This document shows positions 1-8,100 of a stretch of DNA of 17,007 bases, piece by piece. Location of the stretch: positions 1-17,007 of the forward strand of contig JACMMM010000464.1 in NCBI GenBank assembly GCA_014379065.1, given 5' to 3'. The position numbers and the translations under genes were made by a program. The stretch's first letter is position 1. Each line of letters begins with the position of its first letter. The notes below the pieces were generated by a model, which worked only from the letters and a program-made list of their open reading frames with translations, had not been told where the DNA came from and searched no databases. The DNA comes from Saprospiraceae bacterium. GTDB lineage: Bacteria > Bacteroidota > Bacteroidia > Chitinophagales > Saprospiraceae.

Positions 1-3000
1 GGGTTCTCCAACCTGCATACCTTCAATAATACCGCTGGTACTCGGATCATCCCCCCATACGGTGATCGCCAAATTTTCCCCCTGATACATAGCCGTTCCA
101 CAGAGTAAGCCTGACGGCGTAAAAATACCGATTTCATCCCCGGAATGAATAACACTATCCGCTATTGAAGGCATCAATATTATGGTAGCGTTGTTACCTG
201 TGTTTAGGTTGCTATCCAATACAAAATGATGCATATCGGCTTCCCCTTTGTTTTCGGTTCGCTCGGCCAATGGGCCTCCTGTAAAGTTCGGGCGATAGGA
301 CAGCGTGACATTCGACAAGGCCTTCACCTTATACCCCTGTCCCGGAATCATGTTCCCAATTTGATTGATGCCAAACTGCGGCGAATAAACCTTTCCTTCA
401 TTATTCTTCACCAAGCTGATCTGAACCTTGATAAATTTAAACACCGTATCTATATTCTGCGGGCTATCGCGCAAATAACCAATACAATTCCATCCTGCAA
501 TTAAGGGGATCGGGTTAGCCTCCGGTACGGCCTTTTGACCTATTACCAGAAGCGTGTCTTTTTGATTGGCCTTAACCGGATAGCCTTCCAGCAAATTCCA
601 ATTGCCGATACCATTTATCATCAATAGGGGGATGTAACTATCTCCATCGCAATTTTTTACGATGTCAATACTGGTTGCAATGGGGGCAAATACCTGCAGC
701 ATGTCAGGGTGAGTAGGTATAATATAACTGGATATCAAATTCCATCCACTGTTCAGGGTAATGGCATGTGTTGTCCCGGCAATAATGGAGCTAAGCATAC
801 TAATTCCATCGTCCGCAAAGGCGTTCGTATGTGTCACCAATCCACCCAGCGATCCAACGGGCGCGTACTGCGCCGTTGCATCAAATATCTGGTTCGAGGC
901 CGAGCGCCAAATTTTTATTTTGAATAGCTCTCCAGTGTTGAATCCATTGCGGGCCGGAGGGGTAGCGTCGTTCCCGTAGGCGGCAAATGAGGTACTCTGA
1001 CCTTGCCAAGCAACAAATCCGCCACATTTAAGTATGCCAGTGCCCGATGAATCATAAAACACGCCGATTCGGTCGCCCATTTGTAAGCTCTGCCCAAATA
1101 CATCCGATTGTAGGGCTACAGGAATAATAATGGTATGGTTTCTCCCGGTCGGGGTAATGGGCCAAGGAGATTGACCAATATTGACGCGGGCTTTCGCCGT
1201 ACTGGTTTTTCCACAGGCGTCTGTTACCGTAACTGTATAAGTGGTGGGTATTGCAACAAATGGAGAGATGGTGGGGGCATTTCCACCTATGTCCCATTGA
1301 TAGGTATAAGGCGCTACGCCCCCTGCTACGGTTACGCCCACAGTTGCCATTCCAGGGCCAGGGATGGAAACGGTGTCGGCATCGAGCGTCATAGCCTTGT
1401 AGTCCAAAATAGTCAGGATTTCTTGCGGGTTCAAGCAAGAACAAGCATTGTTCAACGTCAAAACAACCGTTTCTGACCCTTCAGGGATCAGATCATTGAG
1501 CATGTTGACCGGGATCGTGATTTGATCTGTCCCGGCAGGAATCACATAAGTGGTGCTAATTGGCCCATAATCCGAGCCATTGGTAGCCGTACCTGCAATG
1601 GTAAAAGAAACGGGCAACGGAAGGGTGGTGTTGGTGCCAAGGCGATCAATCAACAATCCAACAGTACCGCATCCTTCTGTCACCACATCCACACCAGTTT
1701 GGCCATTTACAAGCCAATCAATGGATGCGTTGCCCCCGCTGTTTGCCCCCCCTTTGAGGAACACCGCAGAATCCCAAACACCATCACCTACGTCGGCGAT
1801 TTTAAATTTGATATGGTAGGTGGCGCAAGGTATCACGTTGGCGACGGCAGTAAATTTTTTGGTGAAGCCGTCATACTGCAGCCCGGACACGGCTGGCCCA
1901 GTCGCGGGAGGGATGTTGGCGCAGTTGTTGCCCGATGCGGGCGTGTTGTGCGTGTACAAGCCGGAGTTGACCAAGTGGTTGACCGTGTTGATCGTGACGG
2001 GGGTCGCTGTCGAAGGCACTACAGCAAGGTTTTGAGTTCCTGCGATGCCTGGGCCTGAAATGAAGAAGCCGAACACATCATTGAACTGCGTATTCACATA
2101 CTCGCAATATTCTTCCGAAGCAAATACAAACTCAAAAGTAAAAGGGCTTTGCGTTGGAGTAAAGTCAAATTCGATATCGGCCATATCGTAAAGGGCTCCA
2201 TTGGCAAGCGTCATCAAATCAGCATCGGGTGTAAGAATGCCATAACCTGCGCTGGCACCATCTGAGTCATTGGGCCCAGGTGCTACGCCGATACCGCCCG
2301 TGGCCAAGATAAGCCCGGTATTAAAGCCAACATTGGTGAGACCATTGGTGAATGAGCCGATCTGGTCCGACTGTCCGCTGTAAGTCACGTTCTTCAGGTC
2401 AAAACAGTTACCGCCGAACAGCACATCTTTCACCAGATCCTCCGCAGAACCGCCCTGCACTTCGAGGGTTACGCCCTTGATGTTGATCGTATAATCTTCC
2501 GCTTCCCCGTATTGGTCTGGTTGAAACCAGAGACTAGGCACGGGATCACAAGGGTCTAGCGTAACTGTATTGACATCCGTGGGGATCATTTTAATGCGCA
2601 TCCGGGCGGTGGCAGTTTGGGCGCTCGAAGGGATAGTCATTGTTCCGTTAGTAATCGTAGTAGAGCCGACAACCCCGCTATCAAAAACCTGTTCTCCCGG
2701 ATCGTCAAAATCATAGTCATTGTTGAAGTCAATCCAGATGAGCCAACGCTCCGGGTGTTGGCCGGCGTTAAAAAAACCTGGGGTGAGTTGCACGGGATAG
2801 GCATTCCCGGCATTCAGGGTGGTCGAAATGTTGGTAAAATTTTGATACCCGGAAGCGCCGCAGCTGGTGGCATTGTTGATGGTCGAGATGTTGACCTGCT
2901 TTATATACTCACGTGCACAGGCATTAGTAAATGAAATATCACATTCATCTATATAAGCCGAGCTGTAAGTGAGCTCTTGGCCGTTGGTATAGTTGCCGCA

Positions 3001-3465
3001 ATCCGGCGGAGGGCTTCCTCTGCGCATGGCCACCCGTATTCTGGAAGCTCCAGTATTGACAGACAAGGGGATGAAAAAACTACCACTCACCGTCGTGGTA
3101 GACCCAGAGCTACTGGTATACACTAAATCGCCGGAATCGTCTAAATCCCCATCATGGTTGAGGTCAATCCAGATTTTCCAGTATTCGGATTGGGCTGCGC
3201 CGGAAAACCCAGGCGTAAGGGTGAATGAATGGCTCACACCTTTTTTCAGTATGGCCACATAAGCATCAAAAAGAACCTGATCAACACACCCGCCAAAGCC
3301 ACCGCCAGGCGGATTTAAAAAGCCGCTGCCGCCGTCTATTGTTATTCCTGCGATCCACTCAGAAGCAGTAGTACCACAAAGGTTACAGGGTTGAGCGTCA
3401 AGCGAAGACGGTTGAGATAGCGCTGCAAAACACAGCAGGGTTAACAAACGTAGGGTGCTGTTCAT
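1..3465 (-). CDS. Giant secreted multidomain surface protein (GEVED / choice-of-anchor L), 3' end outside window
   Basis: The minus-strand frame from ATG at 3465 stays open for all 1155 codons to base 1, so the protein is larger than seen. A signal peptide (about residues 1-25, ending near DAQ) marks export. Two GEVED-like modules follow, with W-x-IWID-(F/L)-N-x-D cores at about residues 96 and 241 and a closing GEAEDYTI near 323. A choice-of-anchor L domain spans about 338-575, with FVFASEEY and DVFGFFISGPG. A Calx-beta-like segment (GSDYGP, PEGSETVVLTL; about 582-676) and a PKD/SprB-like segment (PYTYQWD, TYTVTVTD; about 696-762) come next. After about 770 there are duplicated modules: two GWN(L/C)I repeats (about 905 and 989) and two DxIG(V/I)F repeats. 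A T9SS tail would be expected beyond the window but is not seen. It begins 28 bp after the anti-sigma-like gene on the same strand, so it is probably the last gene of the sigma operon. Family roles are structural or adhesive; no enzyme motif was recognised. Confidence 0.9.
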   Translation of the reverse strand, partial: MNSTLRLLTLLCFAALSQPSSLDAQPCNLCGTTASEWIAGITIDGGSGFLNPPGGGFGGCVDQVLFDAYVAILKKGVSHSFTLTPGFSGAAQSEYWKIWIDLNHDGDLDDSGDLVYTSSSGSTTTVSGSFFIPLSVNTGASRIRVAMRRGSPPPDCGNYTNGQELTYSSAYIDECDISFTNACAREYIKQVNISTINNATSCGASGYQNFTNISTTLNAGNAYPVQLTPGFFNAGQHPERWLIWIDFNNDYDFDDPGEQVFDSGVVGSTTITNGTMTIPSSAQTATARMRIKMIPTDVNTVTLDPCDPVPSLWFQPDQYGEAEDYTINIKGVTLEVQGGSAEDLVKDVLFGGNCFDLKNVTYSGQSDQIGSFTNGLTNVGFNTGLILATGGIGVAPGPNDSDGASAGYGILTPDADLMTLANGALYDMADIEFDFTPTQSPFTFEFVFASEEYCEYVNTQFNDVFGFFISGPGIAGTQNLAVVPSTATPVTINTVNHLVNSGLYTHNTPASGNNCANIPPATGPAVSGLQYDGFTKKFTAVANVIPCATYHIKFKIADVGDGVWDSAVFLKGGANSGGNASIDWLVNGQTGVDVVTEGCGTVGLLIDRLGTNTTLPLPVSFTIAGTATNGSDYGPISTTYVIPAGTDQITIPVNMLNDLIPEGSETVVLTLNNACSCLNPQEILTILDYKAMTLDADTVSIPGPGMATVGVTVAGGVAPYTYQWDIGGNAPTISPFVAIPTTYTVTVTDACGKTSTAKARVNIGQSPWPITPTGRNHTIIIPVALQSDVFGQSLQMGDRIGVFYDSSGTGILKCGGFVAWQGQSTSFAAYGNDATPPARNGFNTGELFKIKIWRSASNQIFDATAQYAPVGSLGGLVTHTNAFADDGISMLSSIIAGTTHAITLNSGWNLISSYIIPTHPDMLQVFAPIATSIDIVKNCDGDSYIPLLMINGIGNWNLLEGYPVKANQKDTLLVIGQKAVPEANPIPLIAGWNCIGYLRDSPQNIDTVFKFIKVQISLVKNNEGKVYSPQFGINQIGNMIPGQGYKVKALSNVTLSYRPNFTGGPLAERTENKGEADMHHFVLDSNLNTGNNATIILMPSIADSVIHSGDEIGIFTPSGLLCGTAMYQGENLAITVWGDDPSTSGIIEGMQVGEP

Positions 3466-3493
3466 AATGATGGATTGATTTTTATATGAGACA

Positions 3494-4426
3494 TTATTTG
3501 ATTCCAATTTTCCCCAATTCCCGCTTCAACTTCACAGCTTCTTTCTGATAGCGGTGCTGCTTCTCAGGATCAGAAATCTCCCCAAGTTTCTTCGAAAAGT
3601 CAGCCTTGCGGTGTTGGTAGTCCATTAAATAAAATTGTAGCAAACGCCAATCCGCAGCCGGGTCAGCGCTTTGGCTGGCAAAAGATTCATAGCACTGAAC
3701 GGCCTTTGGATAATTTTTTTCTCTGAAATAAATATAAGCCAGTATTTCTTGAGCTGAGGGAAAGAAGGGGTCCGTTTTCGTTACTTGCAGCAAATCCCTT
3801 TTGGCGGTCTTCAAATCGGTTCCTTTAAATGCTTTCAGGCCTGTCGTAAAGAATGGATTCTCCTCGTCGTCATCGCCCATTGTTTGGCCGTATTGTTGCA
3901 GAATCGCGCCTTGCAAATCGCTCAAATTGGTTTCTGCCATCGCGATCAGTCGCGGGGAATTGTTTTCTTCCTTTTCTTTTGGGTCTTTGTTTTCGTTGAC
4001 TGGTTCGTTAGGAGGTGTATCAGCGATGGGGGTATGCGACTTGGTTTGCGGCGGAACAATTTCTTGTACAGGAGTATTATCTGATTGGGCTTTTTCCGAA
4101 GGCCAAAACCAATAAGCAGCCCCGACCAACAAGAACCCAAGCAAACCGCCAAGTATCCAGCGAAGCCAATTCGTTCCTTTTGTGGGCAGCACATCAGTTG
4201 GCGGTTCAGGGAGTTCATCCAGCGAAGTCCGCCAACGGGCCATATCTGTTTGCAAAGCCTGTTCCGCCAATCGGTCTAGTGCCTCTCGGCCACGGCGATG
4301 CCGCTCCACTTCGGCAGCAAACGCAGTATCAGCGGCCATTTCTGCCTCAAAGGTACGCGCTTCTGCTTCCGGGAGTTCGCCCGATAGCCAGGCCTCTATT
4401 TTATCAAAAACTGAGTTGTTGTTCAT
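3494..4426 (-). CDS. Single-pass membrane anti-sigma-like protein with periplasmic TPR domain
   Basis: This 310-residue protein has a cytoplasmic N-terminus (about 1-86) with the pattern FDKIEAWLSGEL...E...FE.EMAAD, typical of Bacteroidota anti-sigma proteins that lack a zinc motif. One transmembrane helix lies at about 87-108 (WLRWILGG to YWFW). A Pro/Lys/Glu-rich linker covers about 110-157, and a TPR-like C-terminus about 190-280 (GLKAFKGTDLKTAKRDL, AYIYFREKNYPKAVQCYESF). The ATG at 4426 is chosen because the sigma factor stop (TGA, 4430-4428) is one base upstream, a layout for translational coupling. An upstream in-frame ATG at 4549 would overlap the sigma gene by 122 bp and adds residues with no anti-sigma character. 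The inferred role is to hold the adjacent sigma factor at the inner membrane and sense a periplasmic partner through its TPRs. It has no close characterised homolog that I can name, and TPR membrane proteins without anti-sigma function remain possible. Confidence 0.85.
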   Translation of the reverse strand: MNNNSVFDKIEAWLSGELPEAEARTFEAEMAADTAFAAEVERHRRGREALDRLAEQALQTDMARWRTSLDELPEPPTDVLPTKGTNWLRWILGGLLGFLLVGAAYWFWPSEKAQSDNTPVQEIVPPQTKSHTPIADTPPNEPVNENKDPKEKEENNSPRLIAMAETNLSDLQGAILQQYGQTMGDDDEENPFFTTGLKAFKGTDLKTAKRDLLQVTKTDPFFPSAQEILAYIYFREKNYPKAVQCYESFASQSADPAADWRLLQFYLMDYQHRKADFSKKLGEISDPEKQHRYQKEAVKLKRELGKIGIK

Positions 4427-4427
4427 A

Positions 4428-5003
4428 TCAAAATTCGTCGGTGAGTTCCAAGAGTTTGCGATGGCATTTCCCTTTTTCATTTTTGGCGCTTTGTTCGTTT
4501 TGGAAGCCCAATTCTTCCGCGATTTCTCGCATGGAATAGCCTCTTGCAAAACGCATTAAAACCTTCCGGCACTTCTCCCCGAGTCGCGCAAGCAGGACGT
4601 CAAGCCTTTCTATCTGCTCCTGCCGAATGAAGTCTTCCTCTACATTTCCACCCTGCCCGGTCGGGTAAGTTTGCGGGTCCAGTTCGGCCGTCTGGCGGCG
4701 TTGCGCGATTTCTCGCGCTCTTGCCCAAGCCCGCACAATTGCCTCTGTGAAGTAAGTCCGTAGGCTTGCCTCCCGCAGTTCAAAATCTTCCTTAAGCACC
4801 TGCTTTTCTACATCCACGATCACGCCGCCCAGCACTTCGTCCACCTGTTCCGGGATACCGCCAGCGCGAAGCACCGGCGAAAGGTAGTAGCCCCGCCAGG
4901 CTTTATAGATGTATTCCCAAGCCGTATTACGCTGCCGCCCGCCAGCCCGAATTTCTCGGATGAGCAGTTCGTCAGTCCAGCCTGAGGGCGTCACGTTTGC
5001 CAT
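4428..5003 (-). CDS. ECF-like RNA polymerase sigma-70 family factor
   Basis: This 191-residue protein has the two-domain plan of extracytoplasmic-function sigma factors. Region 2 lies at about residues 11-100 (DELLIREIRAGG, then LRTYFTEAIVRAWARARE, the sigma-2 C-terminal helix pattern). A short linker with QTYPTGQGGN follows. Region 4 lies at about 131-188, with a helix-turn-helix reading RFARGYSMREIAEELGF and then NEQSAKNEKGKCHRKL. Region 2 is divergent, so promoter preference cannot be guessed. It would direct core RNA polymerase to a small regulon, probably including its own operon. Its stop lies one base before the start of the membrane anti-sigma-like gene, and its start faces the TPR-CHAT gene across 106 bp. 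The ATG at 5003 gives normal ECF length, and no SD sequence precedes it, as is usual for Bacteroidota. Confidence 0.88.
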   Translation of the reverse strand: MANVTPSGWTDELLIREIRAGGRQRNTAWEYIYKAWRGYYLSPVLRAGGIPEQVDEVLGGVIVDVEKQVLKEDFELREASLRTYFTEAIVRAWARAREIAQRRQTAELDPQTYPTGQGGNVEEDFIRQEQIERLDVLLARLGEKCRKVLMRFARGYSMREIAEELGFQNEQSAKNEKGKCHRKLLELTDEF

Positions 5004-5109
5004 ATGCTATAAGAGGGAGCAAAAATTTATTTGGTACTCGCAAGGAATAGAAATTCTTGGATCTTTGACCAAGATTTTTCTCTCGCTTCCTTTCATCTAT
5101 CCTATTGTC
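5004..5109. promoter_or_regulatory. Divergent promoter region between sigma factor and TPR-CHAT genes, with a dyad
   Basis: These 106 bp must hold promoters for both the leftward sigma operon and the rightward TPR-CHAT gene. An imperfect dyad TCTTGG (5055-5060), 8 bases, CCAAGA (5069-5074) lies roughly central. For the rightward gene, GATCTTTG (5060-5067) is one mismatch from the TAnnTTTG -7 box and overlaps the dyad; a TTTG at 5030-5033 sits 26 bases before it, longer than the usual spacer. For the leftward gene, AATTTTTG (complement of 5020-5027) also has one mismatch. Neither is a strong housekeeping promoter. This would fit use of the alternative sigma factor itself, but that is inference. 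Confidence 0.35.
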
Positions 5110-8100
5110 ATGGCTCGTTTTCTTTTTTTAGGCTTTTTTTTGCTTCCTTTTTTTAGTGCTGCGCAGGTGGTGGATACGGCTATGGTGCAAAAGCAGGTAG
5201 ACAGCCTCATCGAAATCTCCCGCAACCTCATTGGAAAGCGCGAATTCGATAAAGCCCTCGAAGTCAATGCCGTCGCAGAACAAACCGCTCTTGAAAAACT
5301 TGGGCGGGAGTCGGGAGCTTATGGTAGTTGCTGCTTCAACCGGGGCAGGGTGAATTATTTCAAAAGGGAATATCCGGAGGCCGAAAAATGGTACCTCGAA
5401 TCCAAAGTCATCCGGGAAAAGGTGTTGGGAAAAGAACATCCCGACTATGTAAAGAGCCTGACTAATCTGGGAATTGTGTATATGGATATGGGCAACTACG
5501 AAAAAGCTGAGCCGATCTTCCTCGAATCCAAAGCCATCCGGGAAAAGGTGTTGGGGAAAGAACATCCAGACTATGCGATTAGCCTTCATGTCCTTGGGAA
5601 TTTGTCTTTCGTGATGGGCAACCACGAAAAAGCTGAGCAGCTCTACCTCGAAGCCAAAGCCATCCGGGAAAAGGTGTTGGGAAAAGAACATCCTGAGTAT
5701 GCGGTGAGCCTGATGAACCTTGGGGGTTTGTATAGGGATATGGGCAACTACGAAAAAGCTGAGTCATTCCTCCTCGAATCCAAAGCCATCTGGGAAAAGC
5801 TGGTGGGAAAACAACATCCAGACTATGTAAAGAGCCTAAATAATCTTGGGGTGTTGTATAAGAATATGGGCAACTACGAAAAAGCTGAGTTGATCCTCCT
5901 CGAATCCAAAGCCATCCGGGAAAAGGTGTTGGGAAAACAACATCCAGACTATGCGTTCAGCCTTAATAGCCTTGGGAATTTGTATAGTATGATGGGCAAA
6001 TACGAAAAGGCTGAGCCGCTCTACCTCGAATCCATCGCCATCCGGGAAAAAGTGTTGGGAAAAGAGCATCTAGAATATGCGTTCAGCCTGATGAACCTTG
6101 GGAATTTGTATAGTACAATTGGAAACTACGAAAAAGCTGAACCGCTCTACTTCGAAGCCATAGCCATCAAGGAAAAGGTGTTGGGAAAAGAGCATCCCGA
6201 ACATGCGGCGAGCCTTCACAACCTTGGGAATATGTATTGGGCTATGGGGAATTATGAAAAAGCCGAGCCGTTGTATCTCGGAGCCATAACCATCTCGGAA
6301 AAGGTATTGGGAAAAGAACATCCCGACTATGCTGATAACCTTAGGAGCCTTGGGGCTTTGTATTTCGCTATGGGCAACTACGAAAAAGCCAAGCCTCTTT
6401 ACCTCGAATCCAAAGCCATCAGTGAAAAGGCGTTAGGAAAAGAACATCCACATTATGCGGGGAGTCTTATCAATCTTGGGAATTTTTATTGCAGGATGGG
6501 CTACTTTGACAAAGCCGAGCCGCTCTACCTCGAAGCCAAAACCATCCAGGAAAAGGTGTTGGGGAAAGTACATCCGGACTATGCGAATAGTATGCATATC
6601 CTGGCGAATTTGTATGAAAACCAACATAGATTTAGCGAATCCGAACCATTGTTGGATGAATATTTTATCCTGTCCAGAACCGAACAGACCAAATCTGCTG
6701 CTTTTCTTTCCATCAATGAACTTGCCAACTATACGGTAACTTTCCGGGAAAGTGGAGACAACTTGTTATCGAAGATACTTTCCCGACAAGTAAAAAAAGA
6801 ACGGACCGGCATCTTGCCTGGGTTGATTTACGACCATGCCTTGTTTCAAAAAGGATTCCTGCTCAGCGCTGCCGTCCGGCTGAATGCCTTGCCGAATGCC
6901 TCCCCCGAAATCACAGAAATCAACAACCGCCTCAAAGGCTACCGCCGCCGCCTCGCCGCAGAATATAGCAAACCTATCACCGGGCGAAAAAACGTGGCCG
7001 AACTCGAAGAAAAAGCCAACGTCGCCGAAAAAGAACTCTCCCGCAGGGTTGAAGGCTACGCCGAAGCCATCCGGCAGGTCAAGTGGCAGGAGGTGAGTGC
7101 GGCCCTCCAACCCGGAGAGTCAGCCATTGAATTTGTCCATTTTCGGGTCAATTTTCCCGAACAAACAGACAGTACGATGTACAGCGCGTTGGTTACGTTG
7201 CCCGGAGGCCACGCCCCTTACTTCATCCCTTTGTGCGAAGAACGGCAACTCGACGCTCTGGTCTATAAATCCGAAGGCGCACGACATAATTATCTTCAAA
7301 ACCTTTACGCCTCCCCCAGGGCCGATGGTTTGCCGTCACTTTATCAACTCCTGTGGTCGCCCATTGAAAAATTATTGTACGATCAGGGTATCAAGACAGT
7401 TTATTACGCCCCCACCGGGCTACTGCACCGCTTAAACCTAGACGCTATCGGTGCAGGAAAATCCGGTGTTCGGCTCGCTGACAGTTATCATTTGGTTCCA
7501 ATGGGCAGTACACGTTTACTCGCGGAAAATTCAAAGGCAGGTACAATCGCAGAAGAAACGATGCCGGGAGCGGCGACACGCCATTCTGCACTCCGCACTC
7601 CGCATTCCGCAATCGTCTACGGCGGCATCCGTTACGAAATGGACAGCAGCGCCATCACCCTCGCCAACGAGAAGAATAATGCAAACCCACAAGACACCAC
7701 TGGTGGACTTTTCAGCTTCGCCCACATGACCGAAGACCAACGCGGCGAAAATTGGGACTACTTGCCCGGCACAGAAAAAGAAGCTCGCTACTTAAACAGT
7801 TTGCTCACCGGCCAGGGTATAAAAACCAACTTGCAGCTTGGTTATGAGGCCACCGAGGAGTCCTTCAAACAAATCGGCCAAAACGGCCCCTCTCCGAGCC
7901 TGCTGCATATCGGCACCCACGGCTTTTTTTTCCCCGATCCACAGGATACCACGCACCGCCGGGCCTCCCTGAGCGACGAGGAACCTGTGTTCAAGATTTC
8001 TGAATATTCCATGATCCGCTCCGGGCTGAAACTGGCGGGTTCGAGATATGCCTGGAAAAACGGCCATCCTCTGCCCGGCGGTCACGAAGACGGTATCCTC

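Noticed and set aside
226..3262. Short plus-strand and minus-strand frames inside the first 3.4 kb
   Set aside because: They are shadows of the continuous 1155-codon minus-strand frame, which has clear domains.
4427..4549. Upstream ATG for the anti-sigma-like gene at 4549
   Set aside because: It lies inside the sigma coding region and adds residues without anti-sigma character; the ATG at 4426 directly after the sigma stop is more natural.
3785..4559. Plus-strand frames antisense to the anti-sigma-like gene
   Set aside because: Composition is that of reverse-complement coding DNA, and the minus-strand frame has a transmembrane helix and TPR pattern.
5030..5067. TTTG / GATCTTTG as a standard housekeeping promoter for the CHAT gene
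   Set aside because: The 26-base spacer is too long and the -7 box has a mismatch, so it is only noted as a weak possibility.
4909..5109. Upstream ATG for the TPR-CHAT gene at 4909
   Set aside because: It would overlap the divergent sigma gene and bury the signal peptide that starts at 5110.
5341..6600. CRISPR-like array
   Set aside because: The repeats are 126 bp, directly adjacent, coding and without spacers.
5128..6627. Several antisense open frames with repeated FFSQHLFPDGFGFE-type peptides
   Set aside because: They are the reverse complement of the 126-bp TPR array; because the unit is a multiple of three, open antisense frames repeat with it. They have no independent start context or family.
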